From Cephalotus follicularis (Eukaryota; Streptophyta; Magnoliopsida; Oxalidales; Cephalotaceae): DNA of 64,000 nucleotides. Positions 56,204 through 64,000 of the stretch are shown here, piece after piece (the first letter of the stretch is position 1; each line of letters begins with the position of its first letter). The notes beneath the pieces are model-generated. The model was not told where the DNA came from. It saw nothing but the letters and a program-made list of their open reading frames with translations, and made no database searches. Both the position numbers and the translations under genes were made by a program. Where the stretch lies: the NCBI GenBank assembly GCA_001972305.1, contig BDDD01001462.1:172102-236101 (forward strand), written 5' to 3'.

Positions 56204-56958
56204 AGCTGTCCATAAGCTGTTTGTGTGTTGGAAAAACACTGAGTGAAGTGAGAGTGTGCTAAAGATCAATGGAATCTCCCAAACTTATCTGCATCGCAGA
56301 TCTTATTTGTTAAAATACCCACCAACGCCGGTAGTATATGTACCTGTTCTATCATCCTCGGAGCGCAGGAGATAGTTAGGTAGTGCACAGTCAGAGCTAG
56401 GAGTTAGCGGCATGTGACACCCATGGATGTATTGCTTGTACCCTTGTGCGGTATTCTTGCATATGGATTGTTTATGGCCACTTGGCATGGTTGCTTATAT
56501 ATTGGCTCGTTTAAATGTTATTTTAATTATAAACTGTCATACATGTTGCATTCATATATTCCTTAGCATGCATTATCTTCATACTTAGCCAAGTGAGGGA
56601 CAACGGCTAACCCCCCTACAGTTTTAGATTAAGTGAAGACTTGGAGTTGCGGTTGAAGCTTGGAGAGCTTCTACTTTTGGTTGAAGGTTGTTATTTCCTT
56701 TTACGTTATGTAATGTATTGAACGGTTCATACCCCGTTGTTATCGTACTTCCTTATGTAAGGATATTTATTTGATTACCTGCACGTAGTATGGGCTGCGT
56801 GCGGACGACTTGTGTTTTATATGCTGGCTTATTGACTGCTTCCGCATATTATTTAATGAACTGTTGAATGAAATGCTGGAATATTATGTTTAGTTCTGAT
56901 ATCACCATATATGCTTGTCTTAATTGTATGGAACCAAAAATCAGGGTGTGACACTGTC

Positions 56959-57534
56959 ATTCAAAAATTGAGTGAAACCGATAAGCTAAGCTTTAGTCTC
57001 CTTTATAAAATCATTGCTAAACGAGTTTTTCGTAAAAGCAAAAGTCAACATCATTTTACCATTTTTAAAGATATAATAGATTTGAAACTTTGGGAAAGGT
57101 GTTTATTCCTATCCAAGAGTCTACCACTGAAAAATAAAGTCAAACTGATGACCGGAGCTATGAGCTAGTTTGAAAAACTAAGGTTTGAACTATTTTTCCG
57201 TAAAAACTATAAAAATGAGAATTTTTAGCCAAAATCATATCTGTTTGACACAAAACTTTCAATAATATGTTCAAAAATATCTAGGAACGTGTTTCTCAAA
57301 AATCAATTCAAACGGATAAGCAGAACTATAAGCTCCTTTGTAAAATCACTATTTCAAAACGATTTTAACGTAACTTCGCACTTTTCGGTCCAACCCAAGT
57401 CTGTTTGGCACGAAACTTTATAGGTAATATTTAATCCTATCCTAAGATCTAGCATTAAAATTTCAAGTCAATCGGACCACTTTAGGTATAAAAAGTGACT
57501 AAAACGCCATGTCGGCAACGGGACGGCTATAAAT
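56959..57534. repeat. Degenerate tandem repeat of unknown class (~190-bp period)
   Basis: Recurrent blocks: AAACGGATAAGCAGAACTAT or AAACCGATAAGCTAAGCTTT, CTCCTTTRTAAAATCA, AAACGATTTT with CGTAA, CAAAATCATATCTGTTTG or CAACCCAAGTCTGTTTG, and CACRAAACTTTNNATAATAT. About two and a half diverged copies (first at about 56968, second at about 57305). The repeat continues left of Gypsy-3 at 51250-51313, so Gypsy-3 inserted in it. No protein or RNA family recognised. Confidence 0.6.
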
Positions 57535-57800
57535 GCTGATATCAACCTGTTGATACAGAAATCCTTCTCTCAACAGTATCCTACATGGAGGACTTTGATT
57601 TGTTAAGAGAAACGCTTGTCACTGATGCCTGTGAGGAAGAAACTGATCTCGGACACCTGCACAAGTAATAACAATGGTGGAAGTCCAGGAGGTTGTTCTC
57701 CCGGGGACACTCCGACGCTCAAGTTAGTCAAGTGCAGATGAAATATTATACTCTCTTGAATGTAAAAATTGCTGACCTTTGTTCAGTCTGTTGAACTTGT

Positions 57801-57807
57801 ATTTATA
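57801..57807 (-). promoter_or_regulatory. TATA box of the Tat LTR
   Basis: Minus-strand CTATAAATACAAG, a classic plant TATA box, about 670 bases into the LTR. Confidence 0.65.
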
Positions 57808-58099
57808 GTGGAGTTTTATAACTGATTGAGCGTGCAAATCGGATGTGATCATTATCCCCTAGGAAATGCCAAGGATCTCGGACATTCCCTTATCTCCTCC
57901 AGTAATGTCGTCGTTTTCCTTTATCTCTCCCCTAATTATCTCCTCTTTCCTTTTGTTGTAGTTGATTGGGATTCAATCTCTTTATTTGGATAAGTGTGGA
58001 TCCCGTGAATCCAGGTGCAGATAACTACCTTATCCCGTAGATAAGGCTGAAGTCCACCGTGATAGAATTGTAGAAGAAATCAACTATGATACTGTTGCC

Positions 58100-58400
58100 G
58101 AGGTCATGGTCCTCTTAATCCGAGGACCAGTGTAGTTTGAATATGTCCGAGATGGAGCTTCCCAGTCTCTGTGTAGAGGAGACCGTATCTCCTGTTCTCC
58201 ACCTGATAGACACTTCGGGCCGAGGGAGTCCTCGGCCATTACACCGTGAATATAGTCTTCTGCCTTTGAGTCCGAGGAGTGTCCTCGGACTTGTGGCCTC
58301 GGTGTGTTGCCCTCAAAGAGTAATGGTCCTCGGCTCTTGGTCCGAGAAGGACATTCTTTGTTATGTGTGTGCTCCTCGGCGCGGCCTGTCTGTCAAGTTT
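58100..58400. repeat. CCGAGG/CCTCGG-rich stretch in the Tat LTR
   Basis: At least nine CCGAG or CTCGG sites, several arranged head to head, for example GTCCGAGGAGTGTCCTCGGAC at about 58270-58290. They lie upstream of the LTR TATA box in minus-strand direction. Similar sites recur in the spacer 61562-62801. Confidence 0.7.
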
Positions 58401-58478
58401 GCAATCCCCGATGGACAACTGGTAAACGCTGCAGTGGACACGTGTCCTTGCTATTATAAGCATATTTTTCCTCCATCA

Positions 58479-58489
58479 TATGCCCCCCT
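58479..58489 (-). other. Tat-element polypurine tract
   Basis: Minus-strand CAGGGGGGCATA abuts the LTR start TGATGGAGG; the G-rich form is usual for this lineage. Confidence 0.65.
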
Positions 58490-58885
58490 GGTCCTTGTTC
58501 TCTGAGCTTGGTCAGAGGAGGAGGACCAGAGTTGAGAGCCGTGGCCCAGGCAAGACTCCTCTGCAATATTTCTTGGTAGCTCTTCCTTATAAAAATGGGC
58601 TGAGGATGAGAGTGTTGCCTCTATTGTTCCTCTGACACAAAACCTGGTCTGCTTGGTCCGAGGACTAGTGCTTGACCTTTGATCTGCCCTCAATCCTATC
58701 CACAAGCCTCGAGTATTGAACCGTTATGCCTATCATTGAAGTTGCGTATTGAGTACGCTTGACACGTGGCATACACAGAGCAATTCCCGCCTCTGGCTTT
58801 TCGTTTCCCGCGCTTGATTTGATGGTCAGTCTTCCCACCGTTGGATCTGATGTGAGGTGGATGGCCAGGATCCGAGGAAAGGGCC

Positions 58886-58892
58886 TATAAAA
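58886..58892 (+). promoter_or_regulatory. TATA box of the antisense gene
   Basis: TATAAAA in GGGCCTATAAAACC, 200 bases before the ATG at 59092 and outside the LTR. The following CT-rich sequence (58905-58990) is typical of a plant 5' untranslated leader. Confidence 0.65.
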
Positions 58893-59091
58893 CCTTTTGT
58901 TCTTCACACAACACAACTTTCGCTTCTTCAAACTTCTAAATTCACAGTGCTTTTTGAGAGCTTTTTGAGTCTGCAGTGTCTTCAATCTTCTTCTTCTTCA
59001 ACCCTTCGAATCAAAAACTTTTGGTAAGTTTCTACCTACTTTCTTGTTTTCCTAGATTGTTTTCTTCTTTCTGTGATTTCCTCTTCTTTTA

Positions 59092-61561
59092 ATGGCTAGT
59101 CAAGAACTATCTTCTGGGTCTTCTTCTTCTTCTCCTTCCCCCCTGTCCATTGCACCTTTGGCTATGGTGATTCCCCTCGCTGAGAGGCCAAGTGATGTGG
59201 AAGGTAGCCTAGGGGCTGTGGTGGGTGACCCTGTTGCACCCACTGCAGAGGCCAATCCTCTGCCTGAGGATTGTGCCTTTGGTTTAAGCAAACTTAGTCA
59301 AGCCGAGGTCAAAAGGCTTACCAGAAAGTATAATCTCCCTCGTGGGTTGACCTTCAGTATTCCTAAGGATCCTCGAGTAGTTACTGAGAGCCGAGAAGGC
59401 CTTTTTGTGGTCTTCGAAGCTGCTCTTTCCCATGGTCTGAGGGTCCCTGTTCCCTCATTCGCCATCTCGGTCCTCCTTAGCTTTAGTCTTCATCCTTCTC
59501 TTCTTCAACCTCAATCTTGGGGCTTCATGATAGGTTTCTTAGTTAGATGCATAGAGTCCGAGGTGGCAGCCACTGTGAATCTCTTCAAGGAGTTTCATGT
59601 CATCTAGGCCACCCCCAAAACAAACGGATATTTTTTCAAGTCCCGTTCTGGGGTGAAAAAACTTCTTCTCAACCCTACCCAATCAATAAAAAACTGGAGA
59701 AGGAAATATTTTCTGATAAAGGACTTTGAGGGATTCATTCCCTCTCCTTGGTGCACGTCCTTGGACGTTACATCTTTGAACCGAAAGTCTCGCCTGTCCA
59801 CGGCTGAGAAAATAGGACTTAGTAAGCTCCTGGCTCTTGAGCCAGAGGATGTAAACTCCACCATAACCGAGGATCGTCTGGTCCAAGCAGGACTTAGTGT
59901 GGTCCTTGAACATGGGTCCTCCTCGGACGGATCCGAGGAGGAGGAATCAGAGGGCGAGGAAAAGCTGGATAGTCCTCCGCCCCTAGTGTCTGAGCAAACT
60001 TGTATAACATCTTTGTCTTCTCTGTCTCTTCCATTAATTCTGCTTTTATTAACACTGGCATTTCTTGATCTCTGACCCTGATTCTCTTGTCTTTTTTCAG
60101 CAATGGGTCCTCACCGAGATCTATCTTCAATCATCAGGTCCACTGATAAGAGGAAGGCCTCATCTTCTACACCCGTCGGACCAAAGTCTAAGGGGAAGGC
60201 TCCTGCGGCCGTGGGGTCAAGGCCGCCTACCAAGACCCCTCCTCCTCCTCCTGTCAGGGTTCCGGTTGCTGTGACCGAGAAGAGGAAGGAGACCCACAAG
60301 AGGCCGGCCGACAAGACCCCCTCGACTGAGCATGCTCCTCTGTCCAAGAGGAGTAGGAAGGGGAAAGCTATGGAGGGCGCCGAGATGGTGCGCGAGGTTG
60401 AGGATGTGGCTGCCCTCGGATCCAGCTCCCAGGACCCCATAATCCTGCCCCCATCTCTGACGATGGACCAGTTGCTTGATGGGTTTGATGGGATGGAGGT
60501 CGACCACCTGAACTTGAACGGTGCTGGAATCCCCCAAAGACTCAGCCGGCTGGTCTTCCTGCCCCAGGAGTTGGAGGCGAGGCAGAGATGGACCAATGAG
60601 GACTTGGCAACCATCTGTCTGAAGAGGCATCTGAGGGTAAATGATCTCGTCCTCAGTCACCTTGCCTTTTCTTGCACTTTAGTTCTTTATAATATCTAAC
60701 ACCTCTCCCTTTTTTTTTATCTGACAGTCTCTGAACGACACCCAGCTGCTTGTGGACAACTTCTGTGCAGTTGTGGCCAGGGACCGAGAGTTGAGATCGA
60801 GCATGGCCACCTTGGAAGAAACGGCTTGCTCGGCCCAAGCCCAACTGAATGAGGTTCTCAAGGCTCAGGAGTCCTTGCCCGAGGAGAAGAAGCAAGCAGT
60901 TGAGGCCCTGGAGGGGGAGAGGTCCCAGTATAGGAGGCTCGAGGCCAGACTGAAACTGTCCGAGGAGAAAAACTATGGCCTGGTGGCCGACCTTCAACGG
61001 CAGCGAAGGAGGGACGAGGAGCAACTGAGGAGGGACCAACATCAGGCCGTGGCCGACTTCAAGAATTCTGAAGAGTTCAAGGAGTTGCTGAGGTCCTCGG
61101 TGGAGGAGTTCAAGGGGTCTGAGGAGTTCGATGAGGCAGTCTTTGAAGAATCGGCCGAGTACTTTCGCCGAGGCTTCTATGCCTGTCAGAACTGGGTCGC
61201 TTCTCTGACTCCTGATCTTCCCTTGGATGAAGTGGTGTACTGCCCCTCTGCAGATGCATTTGACTTCTATCTTGAAGGAATCGATGAGGTAGAGGACAGG
61301 GTCCGGCAGAGGTTGGCTCAAGAGACCTCGGCTGCTCCTGCGGGCGAGATGGCAACTCCTACTTCTCCAGAAGTAGTCATTCTTGCCGAGGATCCAACTG
61401 CTGCTCCCTCTGACCCTGCTGCTGACTCCTCAGCTCTTCATTCGTCTCCTCCCGAAGACATTTTTGCTGGGGTTGGAAGTCCTCCTCTGCCTTCTACTGC
61501 GGCCTTCTTTCCTCCTGCACCTTCCGACGATCCTCCTTCAGAGCAAGAGGATGCTTCTTAG
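59092..61561 (+). CDS. Antisense gene of the Tat element: Transposase_28-type N-terminus and coiled coil, three exons
   Basis: Exons 59092-60001, 60101-60636 and 60728-61561. Intron 1 (99 nt, GTATAA...TTTTTTCAG, phase 1) and intron 2 (91 nt, GTAAAT...ATCTGACAG, phase 0) both keep the frame and have CTGAC or CTAAC branch-like sites about 25-30 bases before the acceptor. ATGGC context fits a plant start. One TAG (59605-59607) interrupts exon 1; similarity continues in frame after it. Residues about 60-180 (LSQAEVKRLTRKYNLPRG, FVVFEAALSHGLRVPVPSF) resemble PF04195, the "putative gypsy type transposon" domain. The middle is basic and Pro/Lys-rich with an NLS-like SKRSRKGKA; the last exon is a long charged coiled coil ending in an acidic, Pro/Ser-rich tail. 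About 759 residues if the stop is read through. Function unknown; possibly a DNA- or chromatin-binding protein. Confidence 0.72.
60002..60100 (+). other. Predicted intron 1 of the antisense gene
   Basis: Donor T/GTATAAC is weak, acceptor CTTTTTTCAG/C is strong; U-rich with CTGAC at 60072-60076. Removing it joins codon TCA (Ser) across the junction and restores the frame of exon 2. Confidence 0.65.
60637..60727 (+). other. Predicted intron 2 of the antisense gene
   Basis: Donor GAGG/GTAAAT, acceptor TTTTTTATCTGACAG/T, CTAAC at 60696-60700. The join is between codons; exon 3 continues SLNDTQLLVDNF without a stop. Confidence 0.75.
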
Positions 61562-61629
61562 ACTTAGTTTCTTGCCTTAGCTTGTAATAGTTTTTGGTTT
61601 CTTTCTACTTGTAATCTCTTACCCTTATT

Positions 61630-61635
61630 AATAAA
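61630..61635 (+). terminator. Poly(A) signal of the antisense gene
   Basis: AATAAA 69 bases after the stop codon (61559-61561), in U-rich sequence with TTGTAAT elements upstream (about 61585 and 61611), as in plant 3' ends. Confidence 0.6.
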
Positions 61636-61689
61636 AGGAACTTTTTCCTCATTCTTTTGCATTTTTCTGCTAAGTATTGCGGTTGTTGA

Positions 61690-62110
61690 TCTCTGCATGC
61701 TTGAACTTGTTAATAATCCCCTTAGGAATTTTTGTCTTCATAGTAATCTCGGTCTTCTCATATAAGTAAACACTTAACTTCAAAAGAACTTAAGTAACTT
61801 AAAAAATGTAAGTGAAAGGAGCTCTGCCTTCTCGGACTTACTGTATACTTTGAAAATATAAACTGGTAATTCCCTTGGGAATTGTATCCTCGTTGTGACC
61901 TTGGACCCCTCACATAAGTGGGAAACTAGCTCCAAAGAGGTTTAAGTAACCAATAATAAAAAGAACAAGCCCTTGCATTCTCAGACTTAATTGATACCAC
62001 ATGTGTAATGATAGTTCCTTGGAACTTTTAACTTAGCACAAATCACTAACCTTTGGTGGGCGAGGTCACTAAAGCTTGATAGTCCCCGTAGGACCCTTAA
62101 CCTTTGAGAG
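61690..62110. repeat. Degenerate direct repeats in the Tat spacer
   Basis: About 150-bp period: CCCCTTAGGAATTTT, TCCCTTGGGAATTGT and TTCCTTGGAACTTTT, each followed by an ATAAGT phrase; two copies also contain TTAAGTAAC. No coding frame. Confidence 0.6.
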
Positions 62111-62159
62111 TACTTTAATTTGACAGCATCTCAGTCTTCATAGTATCTTTATACTCATA

Positions 62160-62420
62160 GTTTGAGTTCTTGGTCTGCTCGGACAAGTTCCCATGGGTTT
62201 GCCGAGGAGAGTATCGCCTGACCTAGGATGTTCTAGGACAGGTCGGCTGAGCTTTCAGTCCACTTAGAGACACTTGTATTAAAGTGCTCAGTCCGACGAG
62301 CTTGATCGTTGCGAGTTCCCATGGATTCGCCTTTCAAGTCACGATATTTGGCCTGGTTGGACAAGTTCCCATGGTATTGCCAACCAGTTCTTGCTCCCTT
62401 GGGAGTCTTGGTGCTTCCTT
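62160..62420. repeat. Dispersed GTTCCCATGG repeats in the Tat spacer
   Basis: ACAAGTTCCCATGGGTTTGCC (in two parts: GACAAGTTCCCATGG then G-T-TTGCC) at about 62183, GAGTTCCCATGGATTCGCC at about 62311 and GACAAGTTCCCATGGTATTGCC-type at about 62362. Each copy is followed by GCC. Meaning unknown. Confidence 0.6.
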
Positions 62421-62440
62421 GGAAGTCTTTGTTGATAAGT

Positions 62441-62575
62441 GTGGGTACTCCTCGGAAGGAGTCTTTTGCACGCTCCTCGCAGGGAGGCTTTTAGTGTGCT
62501 CCTCAGAAGGAGGCTTTTGGTGTGCTCCTCGGAAGGAGGCTTTTAGTGTGCTCCTCAGAAGGAGGCTTTTGTTTG
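62441..62575. repeat. Five tandem ~31-bp units with hairpin
   Basis: Units GTGCTCCTCAGAAGGAGGCT and TTTAGT or TTTGGT, each holding the near-palindrome CTCCTCRGAAGGAG. The frame 62284-62634 through it is a repeat artefact. Located between pol end and the antisense gene's 3' end. Confidence 0.85.
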
Positions 62576-62801
62576 TGCATCCTTGGATGCTCTTGAACGC
62601 CTGTTTGGCTGGTCTTCGTGAGACCTCGGCTTGAATTGATTTTCTTTTTGAGAATTAGCCTGCGTAAGGCTTAAGAAGCTTTGGATCTTGGTGCCCCCTT
62701 GAGGGCATGGTCGGAGATGCTCAGCTTAACTGGGGGAGTTGATCGGCGGCTATTCAGAGGTTTGAGGACATGAACATTGGACCTCCGGTCCCTTGCAAAA
62801 T

Positions 62802-63998
62802 TCATTGATAGTACTTCCTCAGATGCTCGGCATTCCAAGCTCTGGCAATCTCCCTACCCCCCAAAGTTTCAAGTTTGAAAGTTCCTGGGCGGAGGACCCT
62901 TTTGATCTTGTATGGTCCTTCCCAGGCAGGGGCTAGCTTTCCTCTGGTACCAGTGGGATCTGCAACTGCTGAGTTGCGTAGGACTAGATCTCCTTGCCTT
63001 AGTGGTCTTGGGCTTACTTTCTTGTTGTAGTAACGACTCACCCTCTGCTGGTAGGCTGCAACTCTAATTGTAGCTTTATCTCTGAGTTCTTCTACAAGGT
63101 CAAGGAGGCATCTCAGCCCTTCTTCATTGTTGTTCTCAGTAAAGTGTACCACTCTTGGTGATTGTACTCCAACCTCTACTGGTATCATAGCTTCTGTCCC
63201 AAAACATAGGCTGTATGGGGATTCTCCGGTGGTGGTCCGAGGAGTGGTCCTATATGCCCATAACACACTTGGTAGCTCCTCTGTCCACCTCCCCTTGCTG
63301 TCTTCTAAGCGCTTTTTCAAGCCCGAGATGATTTCCCTGTTGATCACCTCGGCTTGACCATTACTTTGAGGGTAGGCTACTGAGGCTAGCCTATGCTCTA
63401 TCCTCCATTCTCTGCAAAAGTCCCTGAAAGCTTGGCAATCAAATTGCTTACCATTATCTGTGATGATGGTCCTCGGAACTCCAAATCTGCAGATGACTGA
63501 CTTCCACACAAAGCTTTCTGTGTTCTTCTCTGTTATCGTGGCCAAAGGCTCTGCTTCCACCCACTTGGTGAAGTAATCAACTGCTACAATGAGAAACTTT
63601 CTCTGACCTGTTGCCATTGGTAATGGTCCGACGAAGTCCATTCCCCATTGTGCGAAGGGCCATGGGGCCGTTATTGAAGTCAGAGGTTGAGAAGGCCTTC
63701 TGCTTATATTGGTATTCCTCTGACACTTGTCACACTTCCTCACCAAATTTATTGCATCTTGATGCATCGTCGGCCAGTAGTAGCCTTGCCTTAGCAACTT
63801 ATGAGACAAAGTTCTGCCCCCCGTGTGGTTTCCACAAATTCCTTCATGAACTTCCCTTAGAGCATAATCGGCCTCTGAAGGGTTTAAACATCTTAGCCAA
63901 GGGAATGAGAAAGACCTTTTGTAGAGGATCCCATCTCGGAATTGGAACCTATTAGCTCTGTAAACAAGCTTCCTTGCCTCCACAGGGTCCTCGGGCAG
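62802..63998 (-). CDS. Tat-lineage integrase, C-terminal part of pol, intact in window
   Basis: The frame is open to the window edge (63998) and ends at 62802; the track start (GTG 63983) is not a real start. Counting from 63983: zinc-binding HEGICGNH...CDKC (residues 46-87), catalytic Asp116 (WGMDFVGPLP), Asp176 (TIITDNGKQF) and Glu212 (GQAEVINREI) with 35 residues between the last two, then the C-terminal GPYKIKRVLRPGTFKLE region. All DDE residues are present and no stop occurs in 393 codons. It inserts the element's DNA copy into the genome. There is no chromodomain, as expected for Tat. Confidence 0.9.
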   Translation of the reverse strand: MPEDPVEARKLVYRANRFQFRDGILYKRSFSFPWLRCLNPSEADYALREVHEGICGNHTGGRTLSHKLLRQGYYWPTMHQDAINLVRKCDKCQRNTNISRRPSQPLTSITAPWPFAQWGMDFVGPLPMATGQRKFLIVAVDYFTKWVEAEPLATITEKNTESFVWKSVICRFGVPRTIITDNGKQFDCQAFRDFCREWRIEHRLASVAYPQSNGQAEVINREIISGLKKRLEDSKGRWTEELPSVLWAYRTTPRTTTGESPYSLCFGTEAMIPVEVGVQSPRVVHFTENNNEEGLRCLLDLVEELRDKATIRVAAYQQRVSRYYNKKVSPRPLRQGDLVLRNSAVADPTGTRGKLAPAWEGPYKIKRVLRPGTFKLETLGGREIARAWNAEHLRKYYQ

Positions 63999-64000
63999 GA

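Larger units (their letters stand above)
51314..56953 (+). mobile_element. Gypsy-3: internally deleted Tekay-type element
   Basis: 5' LTR 51314-52812, primer site 52816-52827, shortened gag, RT and RNase H with stops, most of integrase deleted, chromodomain, polypurine tract and 3' LTR 55633-56953. The flanks GTGTC (51309-51313) and CTGTC (56954-56958) fit a duplication with one change. Total 5.6 kb, about half the size of a complete relative. Confidence 0.9.
55633..56953 (+). mobile_element. Gypsy-3 3' LTR
   Basis: TGTAATAACCGCAAATTC to CAGGGTGTGACA. It has class-2 palindromes at 55801-55932 and a TATA-like TTTATAT (56196-56202) overlapping a hairpin. It lacks the 350-bp middle segment of the 5' LTR. 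The ends agree base for base with the 5' LTR apart from scattered changes. Confidence 0.9.
57535..58478 (-). mobile_element. Tat-element 3' LTR (about 944 bp)
   Basis: The right edge TCCATCA (58478) beside the purine tract gives a minus-strand LTR start TGATGGAGG. The left edge is less certain; TGCTGATATCAACC at 57535 would give an LTR ending ...ATCAGCA. A minus-strand TATAAAT at 57801-57807 fits the promoter. The segment 58100-58400 is dense in CCGAGG/CCTCGG pairs. The open frame 58137-58505 is LTR sequence. Confidence 0.65.
61562..62801. other. Spacer between pol and the antisense gene
   Basis: 1.24 kb non-coding, with the poly(A) signal of the antisense gene, three sets of repeats and many CTCGG/CCGAG sites. 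In Tat elements this region has no known protein. Confidence 0.7.
57535..64000 (-). mobile_element. Tat-lineage Ty3/gypsy element, 3' part, with antisense gene
   Basis: Minus-strand pol end (integrase, 64000-62802) is followed by a long non-coding spacer, a plus-strand multi-exon gene, a polypurine tract and an LTR. This order (pol, extra ORF in antisense, 3' LTR) and the integrase type are characteristic of the Tat/Ogre group. The 5' half lies beyond the window. Confidence 0.83.

Noticed and set aside
58137-58505. 122-codon frame in the Tat region as host gene
   Set aside because: It overlaps the LTR edge and polypurine tract and consists of CCTCGG-rich LTR sequence.
59024-59055. 5' leader intron GTAAGT...TTTCCTAG in the antisense gene
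   Set aside because: The pair would give a 32-base intron, too short for plants; the donor is good-looking, but no fitting acceptor precedes the ATG.
59547-60660. Overlapping frames 59547-59729, 60065-60274 and minus-strand 60111-60660
   Set aside because: They are alternative frames of the antisense gene, whose own frame has protein-family similarity and splice sites.
62284-62634. 116-codon frame in the Tat spacer
   Set aside because: Translation is of tandem 31-bp repeats and GTTCCCATGG repeats; no stop in one frame by repeat length alone.

Overview
This window is intergenic, repeat-dense DNA from a large flowering-plant genome, probably a eudicot. I see no host protein gene, rRNA or tRNA. 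Almost every base belongs to LTR retrotransposons nested in one another, with one 25-base assembly gap (40501-40525). The kingdom is shown by Tekay-type chromovirus polyproteins, a Ty1/copia polyprotein, a Tat-lineage element with a spliced antisense gene, plant TATA boxes and initiator-Met primer sites. I cannot name the species.

Layout. 1-6120: 3' part of a Ty1/copia element (+) that lost its reverse transcriptase and sits in the gag of a minus-strand gypsy element, whose gag start, primer site and 5' LTR follow (6121-12600). That LTR is split by a solo LTR (7396-10472), itself split by a small copia-type solo LTR (8887-9268). 12601-13101: end of another LTR and a 73-bp tandem repeat. 13102-26824: Gypsy-1 (-), both LTRs, pol cut by two solo LTRs (17258-19769 and 20517-22963). 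27377-51176: Gypsy-2 (-), 23.8 kb, both LTRs; its pol is cut by an 11-kb three-LTR non-autonomous array (32513-43666, itself hit by a copia solo LTR at 35168-36488), and its 5' LTR by a solo LTR (48140-51076). 51314-56953: Gypsy-3 (+), internally deleted. 57535 to the end: Tat-lineage element (-) with its 3' LTR, an antisense three-exon gene (59092-61561, +), a repeat-rich spacer and the integrase end of pol. Most insertion edges were fixed by TG...CA ends plus 5-bp target-site duplications.

Condition. The copia, Gypsy-1, -2 and -3 reading frames are dead. Many stops are CAG or TGG to TAG in CHG context, or CGA to TGA, as expected from decay of methylated cytosine. Only the Tat integrase is intact in the window. 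The Tat antisense gene has one in-frame TAG but otherwise keeps a TATA box, two frame-preserving introns and a poly(A) signal.

Most striking: nearly every LTR family here, copia and gypsy alike, carries clusters of short palindromes centred on TCGA that flank the core promoter. Arms differ by family: AAGCGTCGACGCTT and AAAGACRTCGAYGTCTTT in one group, CAGTCGACTG in another; the Tat LTR has CCGAGG/CCTCGG instead. Related LTRs that share their 3' ends have exchanged one arm type for the other.
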